From Salinicoccus sp. RF5 (GTDB taxonomy: Bacteria > Bacillota > Bacilli > Staphylococcales > Salinicoccaceae), in NCBI RefSeq assembly GCF_020786625.1, contig NZ_JAJGRC010000001.1, positions 1,178,001 through 1,242,000 of the forward strand: a stretch of 64,000 nucleotides of DNA. The letters are read 5' to 3'. The notes beneath the pieces were generated by a model. The model searched no databases. It worked only from the letters and a program-made list of their open reading frames with translations, and was not told the origin of the DNA. Shown piece by piece: positions 30,051-39,762 of the stretch. A program made the translations under genes and the position numbers. How positions within the stretch are numbered: position 1 is the first letter of the stretch; the number at the start of each line of letters is the position of its first letter.

Positions 30051-30371
30051 CTAGTCTTCTACCGAGGAAAGGTTCTTAAGTGTAATGTTATGATGTGAGC
30101 CACTCCACTTCAACTCTCCACCCTCAAAATAGAAAGCTTGGGGAGATTCATGTTTGATATCAAAATGTTCAGCGATATAATTGGATAGGTTCCGGTGGTC
30201 CTGAACGACCAGGTAGTATCCGTCCATATCCCTTTCATAATGGAATTTCTGGAATTCGTCGAAGGCATCAGCTGAAATCGGACATGTACTGCTATGCTTC
30301 ATAAAAAAGAAATCTTTATTATCCTGCAACAACTTTTGAAAAGCTTCAACCGATGTTGTTTTTGTTAGCAT
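30051..30371 (-). CDS. brxC: monothiol bacilliredoxin BrxC/YtxJ
   Basis: 106 residues, thioredoxin-like fold, with the TCPIS active site (Cys30 region) of the YtxJ/DUF2847 family. These proteins take bacillithiol off S-bacillithiolated proteins, so the organism likely makes bacillithiol. AAGGTGAT site. The gene stands alone and diverges from a small membrane protein gene. Confidence 0.88.
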   Translation of the reverse strand: MLTKTTSVEAFQKLLQDNKDFFFMKHSSTCPISADAFDEFQKFHYERDMDGYYLVVQDHRNLSNYIAEHFDIKHESPQAFYFEGGELKWSGSHHNITLKNLSSVED

Positions 30372-30444
30372 TTCATCACCTTCTCATTAAACTGTTAATA
30401 ACTTATCATTTATTGCTTCATTTAGCAAATACCATTCTTTCCTG

Positions 30445-30453
30445 TGCTATAAT
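30445..30453 (+). promoter_or_regulatory. extended -10 promoter
   Basis: TGCTATAAT, 22 bases ahead of the small membrane protein ATG. Confidence 0.5.
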
Positions 30454-30474
30454 GATTTTGATTGGAGGATTTAC

Positions 30475-30717
30475 ATGAATAATAAACCACTCAAAAGATG
30501 GACCTTCCTGGATACCATCAATGCAGCCCTATTGATAGTCGTTCTGCTGTTCATGCTCGATTTCGAGAATAACAGAGCTGTATCCATCATTCTTCTGGCT
30601 GTATTTGCATTCTGGATTACGACCGTGATCCTGAGGAACGTCTTCATCTCCAAAATTGAAAAGGACCCGAACCATCCGATGCATAGACAGCAGTCGGGTA
30701 AAGGAGAAGATAAATAG
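30475..30717 (+). CDS. small two-segment membrane protein, unknown
   Basis: 80 residues with two hydrophobic segments (about 14-28 and 35-55) and a charged tail (KIEKDPNHPMHRQQ). GGAGG lies 7 bases ahead of the ATG and an extended -10 is near, so expression is likely. I do not recognise the family. It lies between brxC and the EMYY lipoprotein gene and converges with the latter. Confidence 0.7.
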   Translation: MNNKPLKRWTFLDTINAALLIVVLLFMLDFENNRAVSIILLAVFAFWITTVILRNVFISKIEKDPNHPMHRQQSGKGEDK

Positions 30718-30748
30718 AGAGCGAACTATGAGAGTTCGCTCTCTATTT
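30712..30748. terminator. bidirectional terminator, 16-bp stem
   Basis: 30712-30727 pairs perfectly with 30733-30748 around five bases; it covers the end of the EMYY lipoprotein gene and closes the convergent small gene. Confidence 0.85.
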
Positions 30749-31625
30749 CGTTGAGCTGGTCATAATACTCCTGATCCAGCTGCTGATATGTCTCCCGCAA
30801 TGGGAGTATGTTCTGCAGCTGCAGTTCCTGAAGCTGTTCGTTATACTCCATCGTGTTCTTGCGCTCCTCGTAGTACTTTTCGAAACCATAGTACATCTCA
30901 AGGGTGAGGCTGCGGACGCGCACTCCCCTATCAGTCTCGAGGTTCATTTCATTCAGTGACTGTATATGCGCGTTTATGAGGGGGATCATGACTTCATCGA
31001 TATGTTCCATCTTTTCCGCCCTTGATTCATCCTGCTGCAGCATCTCGGCCTCTGCTTCGAGGGCTGCACTGTTTTCATTGATCTGGGCGACGATTGCATC
31101 CATTTCTTCCGTTTCATCCTCACCGCTGATTGAATCTATCACTGCGTCCCTCTCCTCCTGGTTTTTCATGAAGGTCTGGCTCAGCTGTATGAGTGTCTCG
31201 TTGGAATGGACGGACCTATAGTACGTTTCTGTATAGTCACTCAACTGCTGGACGAAAGTACTCTTCAGTTCCAGGCTCTCAAGATATGATTCGTGGATAT
31301 CAACCAATTCCTCATTGGATACTTCGATGTCTGCCACTGCTTCTTCCATCTGCGTGACGATGGGCATGATCTCCTCATCCAGCGTTTCACTCAGGGCAGC
31401 AAGCCTTTCCGTATCAATCTCCTCGTTTCTCGGAGAGAGCGTTTCCGGCAGATCATCAATTTCCAACTGGCTCATCTTCTCATCATATTCAGAATCAAGC
31501 ACATGCACATCCTCCATGTTTGCCATATAGCTTTCGACATCCGCCTGGAAACCGGAAGTGCATCCCGCCAACAGGAGAGTGCCCAGCATCATGGATGCTA
31601 TGATTGAAATTTTTTTATTATGCAC
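30726..31625 (-). CDS. EMYY-motif lipoprotein (YkyA-like)
   Basis: 299 residues: lipobox LAGC (Cys22), then a long alpha-helical, Glu-rich part. The motif [20 protein letters not shown] near residue 245 places it in the EMYY lipoprotein group that staphylococci keep next to murB; it also resembles the YkyA 'cell-wall binding' family. Likely anchored outside, role unknown. The gene diverges from murB and ends in a shared terminator. Confidence 0.83.
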   Translation of the reverse strand: MHNKKISIIASMMLGTLLLAGCTSGFQADVESYMANMEDVHVLDSEYDEKMSQLEIDDLPETLSPRNEEIDTERLAALSETLDEEIMPIVTQMEEAVADIEVSNEELVDIHESYLESLELKSTFVQQLSDYTETYYRSVHSNETLIQLSQTFMKNQEERDAVIDSISGEDETEEMDAIVAQINENSAALEAEAEMLQQDESRAEKMEHIDEVMIPLINAHIQSLNEMNLETDRGVRVRSLTLEMYYGFEKYYEERKNTMEYNEQLQELQLQNILPLRETYQQLDQEYYDQLNEIESELS

Positions 31626-31729
31626 GGAAGGTCACACTTTCATATTGTTATAGTGAGGCGGCCACTGCTCCAATTGCTAAACAAAATATAGCACACATCA
31701 TAAATCATAACAACGTAATGGATATTGGA

Positions 31730-31759
31730 TTGGCAAACGGGGAGATGTTGCCTTATAAT
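31730..31759 (+). promoter_or_regulatory. sigma-A promoter of murB
   Basis: TTGGCA, 18 bases, TATAAT, 33 bases ahead of the murB ATG. Confidence 0.6.
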
Positions 31760-31792
31760 GGTGATAAGTATTTTCTTTTGAAAGGAAACGTT

Positions 31793-32734
31793 ATGGTGAA
31801 CCATACTCAAATCGAAGAAGACTTAAAGTCTCTATTGGATCATTCAGAAATCAAAACATATGAACCCTTAAAAAAATATACATATACCGAAACCGGCGGC
31901 CCTGCCGACTTCTATATCACCGTCCATGATATAGAAGACGCCTCCAGGGTCCTCCAGTATAGTTATAGGAATGGGATTCCTGTAACTTATCTCGGCAACG
32001 GCTCCAATATCATCATAAGGGACGGGGGCATCCGCGGTATTGTATTGAACCTGCTCGAGTTGAATTATTTATTCGAGTCGGATGGCATCATTACAGTGGG
32101 CAGCGGCCGTGCCATCATTGATGTCTCAAAATATGCAAGGGACCTCTCGCTGACCGGCATGGAATTTGCATGCGGGATTCCCGGGAGTATCGGGGGCGCC
32201 GTCTATATGAACGCTGGTGCCTATGGCGGGGAAATCAAGGACTGCCTTCTCGAAGTCACCGTCTTGGATGAAACCGGCAAAAGGATTACCTTGAGAAATG
32301 ATGAACTGGGCCTCGAATACAGGAAAAGCATGGTGCAGGAAAATGACTATGCCGTAGTCGAAGCCAAGTTCAGGCTGAAACCCGGGAAACGGGAGGATAT
32401 ACAGAAAATGATGGATGACCTGACGGAGCGCCGGGCTTCCAAACAGCCGCTGGAGTATCCTTCATGCGGGAGCGTCTTCCAGAGACCACCCGGGAATTTT
32501 GCAGGCAAGCTTATCCAGGAAGCCGGGCTTCAGGGCTACCGGATCGGTGGCGTCGAAGTTTCGAAAAAGCATGCCGGCTTCATGGTGAATGTGGATGGCG
32601 GTACAGCAAGTGATTATGAGGCATTGATTGAACATGTCCAGAAAAGGGTCTTCACCCTTTTCGGCGTCACCCTGAACCGCGAAGTGCGCATCATCGGCGA
32701 ACCTGCCCATAAGCGGGCGGAACCCTACAAGTGA
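31793..32734 (+). CDS. murB: UDP-N-acetylenolpyruvoylglucosamine reductase
   Basis: Start 31793 ([12 protein letters not shown]) is set by AAAGGAAA and by the promoter, which lies within the longer open frame. 313 residues: FAD-binding [34 protein letters not shown], the catalytic Ser in SCGSVFQRP and a terminal EVRIIGE. MurB reduces the enolpyruvyl group to form UDP-MurNAc, the second committed step of peptidoglycan synthesis. Confidence 0.96.
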   Translation: MVNHTQIEEDLKSLLDHSEIKTYEPLKKYTYTETGGPADFYITVHDIEDASRVLQYSYRNGIPVTYLGNGSNIIIRDGGIRGIVLNLLELNYLFESDGIITVGSGRAIIDVSKYARDLSLTGMEFACGIPGSIGGAVYMNAGAYGGEIKDCLLEVTVLDETGKRITLRNDELGLEYRKSMVQENDYAVVEAKFRLKPGKREDIQKMMDDLTERRASKQPLEYPSCGSVFQRPPGNFAGKLIQEAGLQGYRIGGVEVSKKHAGFMVNVDGGTASDYEALIEHVQKRVFTLFGVTLNREVRIIGEPAHKRAEPYK

Positions 32735-32745
32735 CGTTCCATATT

Positions 32746-32780
32746 AAAAAAGACCCATCAAATGATGGGTCTTTCTTTTT
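32746..32780. terminator. bidirectional terminator between murB and the iron-binding lipoprotein gene
   Basis: AAAGACCCATCA and TGATGGGTCTTT pair with A-run and T-run flanks; genes converge here. Confidence 0.88.
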
Positions 32781-33825
32781 ATTGCTCCAGAGCCTGCTCG
32801 ATTTCTTCCAGCTGACCGATTGTCGTCATCACGCCTCCGGAAGCGAGGTACCATAGTTTGGCGTCGAGATCGACGATTCTGTCATTCTTGATTGCATCCA
32901 CATCCTGAATGACATTATTATCAAGGACTGTGCTGGAGGAGGATTCTCCACCAATCGCACTGCCCCTGTCGAGGGCAAGGATGATGCCTGGGTTCCTATC
33001 ATTGATATATTCGTAGCTGATGGCCTGGCCATGTCTTGTAGTCGAGATTTCCTCATCTACTGGCTCAAAGCCCAGGTCATCAAAAAGGAATCCGTAACGT
33101 CCACCTGGTCCGTGCGCTGAAAGTTCTCCTTCATTTGCCATGACGAACAGCATTGTTTCATCGGTATCCGCCACTTTCTGCTTCACTTCTTCGATTTTGC
33201 TGTCGAAATCCGCAATCAGTGACTCAGCTTCTGAAGACTTGCCATAAATGTCTCCCAGCATCTGAGTGTAGTGTTTGATTTCTTCAAAATAGTTTTCGTT
33301 TGAAGGAGCAACATAAAGCACTTGGGCATCCGGTGCCGCCTTCTCAAATTCACTGATGATAGCCGAGTTCGCCTGGCGTCCAGAAATCATGATGATCTCC
33401 GGCTGAAGTTCAGCAATCTTTTCAAAGTCCGGGTCTTTCAGTGAACCGAGGTTTGCGTACTCATCTCCCTGGAATTCTTCCAATTCGTCTGGTAGTGTGC
33501 TTGAACTTTCACCTTTTGGCAAACCGACAACACTGTCCGACTCACCAAGCTCGTGGATAGTAGAGAGTGCACCATAGTCGAATACTGCAACTTTCTCCGG
33601 ATTTACCGGCACTTCCACCGTTTCCGACACTTCTTCGCTTGCTTCTTCACCTTCGGCAGATTCATCGGAAATCGTGAACTGGTTTTCCACTTCGACAGTC
33701 TCGGTGCCTTCAGTTTCCGACGCTTCACTTTCGGATTCTGCACCTTCGGATGTACTTTCTCCATTTCCACATGCTGCAAGGACCATGAGTACCATTACAG
33801 TAAACAATAAGTAAAATTTCTTCAT
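32779..33825 (-). CDS. sstD: siderophore-binding lipoprotein (SstD/YclQ-like)
   Basis: Start 33825 (MKKFYLL) sits 8 bases after AGAGGA; two ATGs lie just upstream. 348 residues: lipobox LAAC, an acidic low-complexity linker (about residues 20-70), then a class III periplasmic-binding fold (VAVFDYGALSTIHELG to the C end). Similar to SstD of S. aureus and to the petrobactin-binding YclQ of B. subtilis, which bind catecholate siderophores. Last gene of a Fur-controlled operon; the ligand is inferred. Confidence 0.9.
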   Translation of the reverse strand: MKKFYLLFTVMVLMVLAACGNGESTSEGAESESEASETEGTETVEVENQFTISDESAEGEEASEEVSETVEVPVNPEKVAVFDYGALSTIHELGESDSVVGLPKGESSSTLPDELEEFQGDEYANLGSLKDPDFEKIAELQPEIIMISGRQANSAIISEFEKAAPDAQVLYVAPSNENYFEEIKHYTQMLGDIYGKSSEAESLIADFDSKIEEVKQKVADTDETMLFVMANEGELSAHGPGGRYGFLFDDLGFEPVDEEISTTRHGQAISYEYINDRNPGIILALDRGSAIGGESSSSTVLDNNVIQDVDAIKNDRIVDLDAKLWYLASGGVMTTIGQLEEIEQALEQ

Positions 33826-33926
33826 TTCCATTCCTCTTTCCAATTAGTGTTTTCAGCCCCCACTAAAAACATCCATATATCCGATAAGTCCCCATCACCT
33901 CCTTAAATGTGTATGCATTCGATAGA

Positions 33927-34736
33927 CTATGCTCGTACCTGGTCTTCGATGAAATCATCCACCGAAGCATCTTGATGCTCGTCGAAGTAAACGCATATCT
34001 GCTGTCCATAGATGCACTCTATGTTGATGTCCATTTCGTATATGTCTTCAAGAATCTCCTTCTTGATTACATCATCCTTCTTGCCGCTGATCGCCACTTT
34101 TCCGTCTTTCATTGCAACGATGTTATCGGAATAGCAGGAAGCGAAATTAATGTCATGGATGACGATGATGATCGTCTTATTGCGTTCCCTAACAAGCCTC
34201 CTCAAGATCTGCATGATCTGCACGGAGTGCTTCATGTCAAGATTGTTGAGCGGTTCATCGAGAAAGATGTATTCGGTATCCTGGGCGATCGTCATGGCAA
34301 TGTATACACGCTGCCTCTGACCGCCGGAAAGTTCATCGATATAACGCTCTTCATATTCCTCAAGTTCCATATAGCTGATCGCCTCATCGATGATTTCGTG
34401 GTCCCTTTCGTTCAGCCTTCCCTTTGAATAGGGGAACCGGCCGAAACTGATCAGCTCACGTACCGTGATCTTCAGATCCATGTGATTGGACTGCTTCAGG
34501 ATGGCGATCTTCTTGGCAAGGGTATCACTTGGTGCCTGGAGAATGTTCTTCCCTTCCAGCAGCACCTCTCCACTGTCCTGGTCGAGCAGGCGTGTGATCA
34601 TTGACAGCAGCGTACTCTTGCCGGCGCCATTCGGTCCGATGAAGGAGGTGACTTTCCCTTTGGCAATTGAAACGGATACGTCATTGACTACTTTCTTTTG
34701 GCCGTAAATTTTTGATATACCTTTAAGATCGATCAT
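33927..34736 (-). CDS. sstC: iron-siderophore ABC transporter ATPase
   Basis: 269 residues with Walker A GPNGAGKS (near 33), Q-loop LKQSNHM, signature LSGGQRQR, Walker B YIFLDEP and His in IHDINF. FepC-type ATPase that powers siderophore uptake. The ATG overlaps the upstream permease by 4 bases. Confidence 0.93.
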   Translation of the reverse strand: MIDLKGISKIYGQKKVVNDVSVSIAKGKVTSFIGPNGAGKSTLLSMITRLLDQDSGEVLLEGKNILQAPSDTLAKKIAILKQSNHMDLKITVRELISFGRFPYSKGRLNERDHEIIDEAISYMELEEYEERYIDELSGGQRQRVYIAMTIAQDTEYIFLDEPLNNLDMKHSVQIMQILRRLVRERNKTIIIVIHDINFASCYSDNIVAMKDGKVAISGKKDDVIKKEILEDIYEMDINIECIYGQQICVYFDEHQDASVDDFIEDQVRA

Positions 34737-35692
34737 CTTCGACTCTCCTTAAGCATTAATATTATGAAGTACACCCCACCGACAAGGTTGATGATTACAC
34801 TGATCTCAACCGCCTGGTTGAATACGTACTGGGTCAGCATCTGACCGAGCAGTAATGTGATCACTGCAAGCAATGTGCTCCCAAGGAGCAGGTAGCGGTG
34901 CTTGAACGTTTTGAACATTTCATGCGCCAGGTTGACGACGAGTAGGCCGAGAAACATGATGGGGCCGACGAGCGCGGTCGAGACCGATACCAGAACTGCG
35001 ATGATGAGCAGAAGCTGGGAAACTTTTCTATCGTAGTTTACCCCCAAGTTTATCGCATGATCCCGTCCCAATGCAATTACATCCAGGGAATGGAAGTCCC
35101 TGAGGACTATTATCAGCATGAGGAGGACGATTGCGCCGGTGACCCAGATCAGGGAATCATTGATGGCATTGAATGATGCGAACATCGAATTCTGCAGGAT
35201 CAGGAAATCATCGGGGTTGATCAGCATCTGCATGAACGTCGACAGGCTGTTGAAGAACGTGCCCAATATGATGCCGATCAAGAGCAGCAGGAATACATGG
35301 CTGCCGGTAAGTTTGAACAGATACTTGAAGACCAGAACCGTAAAGATCACGAGCCCGAGCATGCTGACCAGATAGTTGACGAAGTCATTGGTGAGCAGTG
35401 GAGAACTGGTTCCGACTATGAATACGATGATGGTCTGTATGAACAGGTAGACCGAGTCCAGCCCCATGATTGATGGCGTCAGAATGCGGTTTTTGGTGAT
35501 CGTCTGGAAGATGACTGTCGAAATCGCAATCGCTATACCGACGATCAGCATCGTCACCACCCGGTTGACCCGGGAAGGGAGCTGATAGAACAGTATGTCA
35601 AAATTCAACTGATAGAGGATGTAGAATCCTGCAATCGCCAATGTCACAATCGTCAATATGAGAAGCAGGCGGTTGTTCTTTCCATTATGCAT
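34733..35692 (-). CDS. sstB: iron-siderophore ABC transporter permease
   Basis: 319 residues with about nine membrane segments of the FecCD/BtuC family; LVGPIMFLGLLVVNLAHEMF is the ATPase-coupling region typical of the family. It overlaps its neighbours on both sides (4 and 8 bases). Pairs with the next permease to form the channel. Confidence 0.92.
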   Translation of the reverse strand: MHNGKNNRLLLILTIVTLAIAGFYILYQLNFDILFYQLPSRVNRVVTMLIVGIAIAISTVIFQTITKNRILTPSIMGLDSVYLFIQTIIVFIVGTSSPLLTNDFVNYLVSMLGLVIFTVLVFKYLFKLTGSHVFLLLLIGIILGTFFNSLSTFMQMLINPDDFLILQNSMFASFNAINDSLIWVTGAIVLLMLIIVLRDFHSLDVIALGRDHAINLGVNYDRKVSQLLLIIAVLVSVSTALVGPIMFLGLLVVNLAHEMFKTFKHRYLLLGSTLLAVITLLLGQMLTQYVFNQAVEISVIINLVGGVYFIILMLKESRR

Positions 35693-36653
35693 TTGATTTC
35701 ACCCTCCTGAATATCATGATCAAGAAGATGAAACTTCCTATGACGCCGATCATCAGTCCAATTGAAATTTCGTAGGGGAAGATGATTACACGTCCCAGAA
35801 TATCACATATCATTACAAACACTGCCCCAAGTACTGCTGTCTGCAGAATCGTATTCTTCAGATGGTCTCCCCGGAATATGGAAATGATATTTGGAATGAT
35901 CAGACCAAGGAATGGCAGCATTCCCACAGTGACCACCACAAGCGCTGTAATCACTGCAGTAATAAGCAGACCTATGTTTATGACCCTTCTGTAGTTGAGC
36001 CCAAGATTCTTTGAAAAATCCTGCCCCATTCCTGCAATCGTAAATTGGTTGGCATACAGAAGTGCAATGATCAGGAATGGAATGCTTATGTATAGGACTT
36101 CATACCGACCGGAGATGATGATTGAAAAATCTCCTTGCAGCCAGCTCGATAGGGACTGGACCGAATTCGTCCTCAGACTGAGGAAGGTTGCCACGCTGGA
36201 AACCACATTCCCGAGCATCAGCCCGATGAGCGGGACGAACACTACATCCTTGAACTGTACACGCTGTATGATCTGCATGAACAGCAGTGTGCCTGCTAGA
36301 CTCAAGGCCGAAGCGAAGAGCAGTTTCACAAGAAGGCTTGCTGTCGGGAAAAACATCAGTGCGATCAATATGCCGAGCCGTGCCCAATCCATCGTACCCG
36401 CAGTGGTGGGAGAAACAAATTTGTTGCGGGTCAGCTGCTGCATGATCAGCCCACATACACTGAGTGATGCACCTGCGATGATGATGGCGATGGTCCTTGG
36501 AAACCGGCTCTCCATGATGATGTTCTTCTGGTTGTCGGTCAAGTTGAAAAGATCACCAGGAGAGAGGTCGACGACGCCCACAAACATCGAAATGATTGAA
36601 AGCACGACCAATAATATAATCATGATGTCCAGTCTGAATAATTTATGTATCAT
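35685..36653 (-). CDS. sstA: iron-siderophore ABC transporter permease
   Basis: Start 36653 (MIHKLFRLDIMI) follows AAGGTGG; the reading frame upstream crosses the Fur box and promoter. 322 residues, FecCD family with about nine membrane segments and the coupling loop LPFLGLIIPNIISIF. First gene of sstABCD; forms a heterodimer with the following permease. Confidence 0.93.
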   Translation of the reverse strand: MIHKLFRLDIMIILLVVLSIISMFVGVVDLSPGDLFNLTDNQKNIIMESRFPRTIAIIIAGASLSVCGLIMQQLTRNKFVSPTTAGTMDWARLGILIALMFFPTASLLVKLLFASALSLAGTLLFMQIIQRVQFKDVVFVPLIGLMLGNVVSSVATFLSLRTNSVQSLSSWLQGDFSIIISGRYEVLYISIPFLIIALLYANQFTIAGMGQDFSKNLGLNYRRVINIGLLITAVITALVVVTVGMLPFLGLIIPNIISIFRGDHLKNTILQTAVLGAVFVMICDILGRVIIFPYEISIGLMIGVIGSFIFLIMIFRRVKSNA

Positions 36654-36670
36654 ATTAATCCACCTTAATT

Positions 36671-36685
36671 GATAATGATTATCAC
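36671..36685. promoter_or_regulatory. Fur box of the siderophore operon
   Basis: TGATAATGATTATCA is a perfect 7-1-7 Fur repeat; a further GATAATC follows at 36688, giving an extended site between promoter and start codon. Iron repression by Fur is expected. Confidence 0.92.
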
Positions 36686-36703
36686 CGATAATCACAGTTA
36701 CAA

Positions 36704-36731
36704 TTATACACTGAAAACTAGTATTTTCAAG
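36704..36731 (-). promoter_or_regulatory. promoter of the siderophore operon
   Basis: Minus strand TTGAAA (36731-36726), 16 bases, TATAAT (36709-36704). The Fur box lies just downstream. Confidence 0.65.
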
Positions 36732-36750
36732 CATTTACACGATTCAGATA

Positions 36751-36785
36751 AAAAATAAAGCCATCCAATTGAACATCAGATGGCA
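36751..36785 (-). terminator. terminator of the SDR-like gene
   Basis: GCCATC and GATGGC pair over a 13-base loop and are followed on the minus strand by TTTATTTTTTA. Confidence 0.6.
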
Positions 36786-36795
36786 TGGCGTGGTA

Positions 36796-37473
36796 TCAGT
36801 TGATGATGATGGTGTTGCCGTTCGGTGCCTCTTCCGAGCCTGAGAGGATGGACATGACTGTGCTGATCGCCTCGGAATTCGAGCGCTCCGGTGATTCCTC
36901 GTATCTGATGGAAGGACGATAGCTCAGTGCATACACATCGACATCCTCTTTCCTCAGCTCTGCAGCGGTGGAGTGTGTGAGCGCCTCAATGGCCCCGGTC
37001 ACTGTATAGTACAGATTCCGTTCAAAGACATCTTCAAAGGATGGTTCGATGACATTGATGATTTTGGCGTCCCTCTCATCCTTCAGCATTGGCCTCAATG
37101 TACGTATGCCGAGATAGGTGCCCCATACGTGCTCATACATCACCTGATTGAACTCATCAAACGAAACGTCATATACGGAACGGTTTTCTGTAAATATGGT
37201 ATGGACGAGTATGATGCCATTCAATGTATTATAATCCTGCTGTATTTCCTCAACGGTAGCCACCCAGTCGATTTCCTTCGACTGCTCCAGAAGGACCACC
37301 TTATGATTGCCTTCCGAACGCTCCTGGAGTGCTTCCAGAAGATTGTCCAACTCCACGTGTTCAAGCCCTGCAAGAATAACATTTGCCCCCTGCTCTGCCA
37401 GGTGCATGGACAGTTCCTTGCCGAGCGGTGTGACAGCACTCGATACGATATAAGTTTTATCCTGCAAATTCAT
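36796..37473 (-). CDS. SDR-fold protein lacking catalytic residues
   Basis: 225 residues with short-chain dehydrogenase length and order, but the cofactor motif is SSAVTPLG (11-18) instead of TGxxxGxG, and the YxxxK motif reads YTVTG (156-160) so Lys is Gly. The Ser position falls in NVIEPSF without a clear Ser match. The downstream helix (AIEALTHSTAAELRKEDVDV) is normal. So the Rossmann fold is kept but dehydrogenase activity is doubtful; it may be a regulator or binding protein. It stands alone between the siderophore operon and a YtkA-like gene. Confidence 0.75.
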   Translation of the reverse strand: MNLQDKTYIVSSAVTPLGKELSMHLAEQGANVILAGLEHVELDNLLEALQERSEGNHKVVLLEQSKEIDWVATVEEIQQDYNTLNGIILVHTIFTENRSVYDVSFDEFNQVMYEHVWGTYLGIRTLRPMLKDERDAKIINVIEPSFEDVFERNLYYTVTGAIEALTHSTAAELRKEDVDVYALSYRPSIRYEESPERSNSEAISTVMSILSGSEEAPNGNTIIIN

Positions 37474-37566
37474 GGTTTCCTCCTGATTTCAAGCTTCCAA
37501 TCTATATATATTGTAAACCTTAAGAGGCCACTTTACAAACGGCAGTATCTGCAGGAGAGGCATCTG

Positions 37567-37977
37567 TTACTCCACCGTAATATCAGACTGCGGCATCGTA
37601 TGGAGACGCAGCGCATCCACATGTGAAATGACCGTATAGGTGCCCGCTTCTTCGAATGTATACTCGATTGAATAGACGCCATTCTGATCATGCTCCGCCT
37701 CTATCTTCTCAAGGCTTTCCTCCCCCTGCAGCACTTCGTACATCACCTTGTCTGCATCCGTGATATCCTCGCCATTCGAATGGACATGGGCGCTGAATTC
37801 GACTGTCTCGCCAACTTCAGCACTCTCCGGTGCTTCCAGGTCGACTTCGAGTGCATGCACTTCATCCTCGCTCGGGTTGTCATGGTTCATGTCATCCTCC
37901 GTCTCCCCGCCATTGCCACATGCCGTGAGGAAGGCAAGGCCCAGCATCATTGCAAACATAAAAAATTTTGATTTCAT
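37567..37977 (-). CDS. YtkA-like domain lipoprotein
   Basis: Start 37977 behind AAAGGAG. 136 residues: lipobox LTAC, a short His/Asp/Glu linker (DDMNHDNPSEDE) and one beta-sandwich domain of the YtkA/FixH type (about 47-135, FSAHVHSNGEDI and TYTVISHVDAL). Such proteins lie outside the membrane, sometimes tied to copper or oxidase assembly; the several His residues fit metal contact but this is inference. It follows the rib operon after a terminator. Confidence 0.75.
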   Translation of the reverse strand: MKSKFFMFAMMLGLAFLTACGNGGETEDDMNHDNPSEDEVHALEVDLEAPESAEVGETVEFSAHVHSNGEDITDADKVMYEVLQGEESLEKIEAEHDQNGVYSIEYTFEEAGTYTVISHVDALRLHTMPQSDITVE

Positions 37978-38073
37978 GGTTATTGCTCCTTTTATTTGAT
38001 ATATGAAATCATAGCACGGAATAGGACAGCGTGTTTGCACCCCAATTGTCATTTGTTTGAAAGCATTGTGTCG

Positions 38074-38107
38074 AAAAAATGACGAAAAGCCGATTTTCAT
38101 CAGCTTT
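38074..38107 (-). terminator. terminator of the riboflavin operon
   Basis: Minus strand AAAGCTGAT, GAAA tetraloop, ATCGGCTTT (one G-T pair), then TCGTCATTTTTTC, just past the ribH stop. Confidence 0.7.
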
Positions 38108-38111
38108 CTGA

Positions 38112-38576
38112 TCATCCTATCTTTTTCATGAGGTTGGCCATCTCGATGGCCCCGACTGCTGTTTCTGCCCCCTTATTTCCTGCCTTGGTGCCTGCGCGCT
38201 CGATTGCCTGTTCGATATTTTCTGTGGTGATGATGCCGAACATGACCGGGATACCTGTAGTGAGGCCGGCCTGGGAAATTCCCTTGGCGGCTTCATTGCA
38301 GACATAATCGTAATGCGTCGTACTGCCGCGGATGACACATCCAAGTGCCACCACCGCATCATACTTGCCCGATTCCGCCAATTTCTTGGCTGCAAGCGGG
38401 ATTTCAAATGCACCTGGAACGTAGATGAGATCGATATCGTCAGTGTCCACATCGTGGCTGATGAGCGCCCCTTCCGCCCCGCTGACGAGCTGGGATGTGA
38501 TGAAGTCATTGAATCTGCCTGCCACAATGGCAATCTTAAGATCTGTACCAATCAATTTTGTGTCTATTCTATTCAT
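38112..38576 (-). CDS. ribH: 6,7-dimethyl-8-ribityllumazine synthase
   Basis: 154 residues with the family marks [22 protein letters not shown] and the C-terminal AGTKAGNKG. It joins 3,4-dihydroxybutanone phosphate with the ribitylamino pyrimidine to give lumazine and usually builds a 60-mer shell. Last gene of the rib operon, 13 bases after ribBA. Confidence 0.97.
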   Translation of the reverse strand: MNRIDTKLIGTDLKIAIVAGRFNDFITSQLVSGAEGALISHDVDTDDIDLIYVPGAFEIPLAAKKLAESGKYDAVVALGCVIRGSTTHYDYVCNEAAKGISQAGLTTGIPVMFGIITTENIEQAIERAGTKAGNKGAETAVGAIEMANLMKKIG

Positions 38577-38589
38577 ATATTTATGCCTC

Positions 38590-39762
38590 CTAAAGCAGAT
38601 GTCCGAGTTTTTCCTTTTTGGTCTTCAAATAATCCTGATTGACGACATTGGCCTGAACGATGTGGCTCTGACGGTTCACTTTGATGCCTTGCTCTTCGAG
38701 CCCCCTGATCTTTCTCGGGTTGTTGCTGAGCAGTGTCACTTCATCCAGTCCAAGATGCTGGAGCATTTCCGCCGCCACATCATACTTCCTCAGATCGGCA
38801 TCGAAACCGAGGTGCTCGTTTGCGCTTACCGTATCATACCCCTGCTCGATCAGTTCATAGGCTTTGAGCTTGTTGATCAGTCCGATGCCCCGGCCTTCCT
38901 GCCTCATGTAGAGGATGATGCCATCCTGGTCGCTGATGATGCGCATCGCACGCTCCAGCTGTTCCCCACAGTCGCAGCGCTGGCTGTGGAAGACGTCGCC
39001 TGTCAGGCATTCTGAGTGGATCCTCACCGTCATATTGTTCTTCAGCTCACCATGGACAAGCGCAAGATGTTCCTTGCCCGTGTCGTTGTCCACGAATCCA
39101 TACATCTTAAACCGCCCATAATCCGTCGGCAGCTGAACGGTGCTTTCCAGTGTAACGCCTGTGAACTTCTGCATATGCCGCTTCAGGTCCTCTATTGTAA
39201 TCATTTTGAGACCATGCTTTTTCCTGTAGATTTCAAGGTCATCCACACGTGCCATTGTGCCGTCATCATTCATGATTTCGCATATCACTCCGACTGGTGC
39301 CGCCCCTGACAGGCGGGCCAAGTCCGTCGATGCTTCGGTGTGCCCCATGCGTTCAAGCACCCCGCCATCCTTTGCGACCAGCGGAAATATATGACCGGGC
39401 GCATTGAAATCGGAAGGCTCCACTCCCGCCTCCGACAGCGCACGGATCGTGTCATACCTTTCATGGGCACTGATGCCGGTCGTCGTGGAGACATGGTCGA
39501 TGGATGCCGTAAAAGCTGTCCCATGGGGATCGCTGTTGTTGTTGACCATCGGGGAGAGTCCGGCCTTTTCTGCAATTTCACCGGTCAGCGGCGTGCAGAT
39601 CAGGCCGCGGCCGTGGGTGGCCATGAAGTTCACTTCATCGGCTGTAATATACTCTGCGATACCTACCAGGTCGCCTTCATTTTCACGATCTTCGTCATCC
39701 ACGACAATGATCAGTTTTCCCTGCTTCAGATCTTCAACTGCAGATTCTATCGTATCAAACAT
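38590..39762 (-). CDS. ribBA: bifunctional DHBP synthase / GTP cyclohydrolase II
   Basis: Start 39762 ([12 protein letters not shown]) aligns with staphylococcal RibBA; a GTG 9 bases upstream is possible. 390 residues: N-terminal RibB ([11 protein letters not shown] near 25, [13 protein letters not shown]) and C-terminal RibA with zinc Cys in [17 protein letters not shown] and RQEGRGIGL. It makes both riboflavin precursors from ribulose-5-phosphate and GTP. The ATG lies within the ribE end (8-base overlap). Confidence 0.96.
   Translation of the reverse strand: MFDTIESAVEDLKQGKLIIVVDDEDRENEGDLVGIAEYITADEVNFMATHGRGLICTPLTGEIAEKAGLSPMVNNNSDPHGTAFTASIDHVSTTTGISAHERYDTIRALSEAGVEPSDFNAPGHIFPLVAKDGGVLERMGHTEASTDLARLSGAAPVGVICEIMNDDGTMARVDDLEIYRKKHGLKMITIEDLKRHMQKFTGVTLESTVQLPTDYGRFKMYGFVDNDTGKEHLALVHGELKNNMTVRIHSECLTGDVFHSQRCDCGEQLERAMRIISDQDGIILYMRQEGRGIGLINKLKAYELIEQGYDTVSANEHLGFDADLRKYDVAAEMLQHLGLDEVTLLSNNPRKIRGLEEQGIKVNRQSHIVQANVVNQDYLKTKKEKLGHLL

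Noticed and set aside
31604-31792. N-terminal extension of MurB by 63 residues
   Set aside because: The segment contains the promoter of murB and overlaps the divergent lipoprotein gene; the MurB fold begins after 31793.
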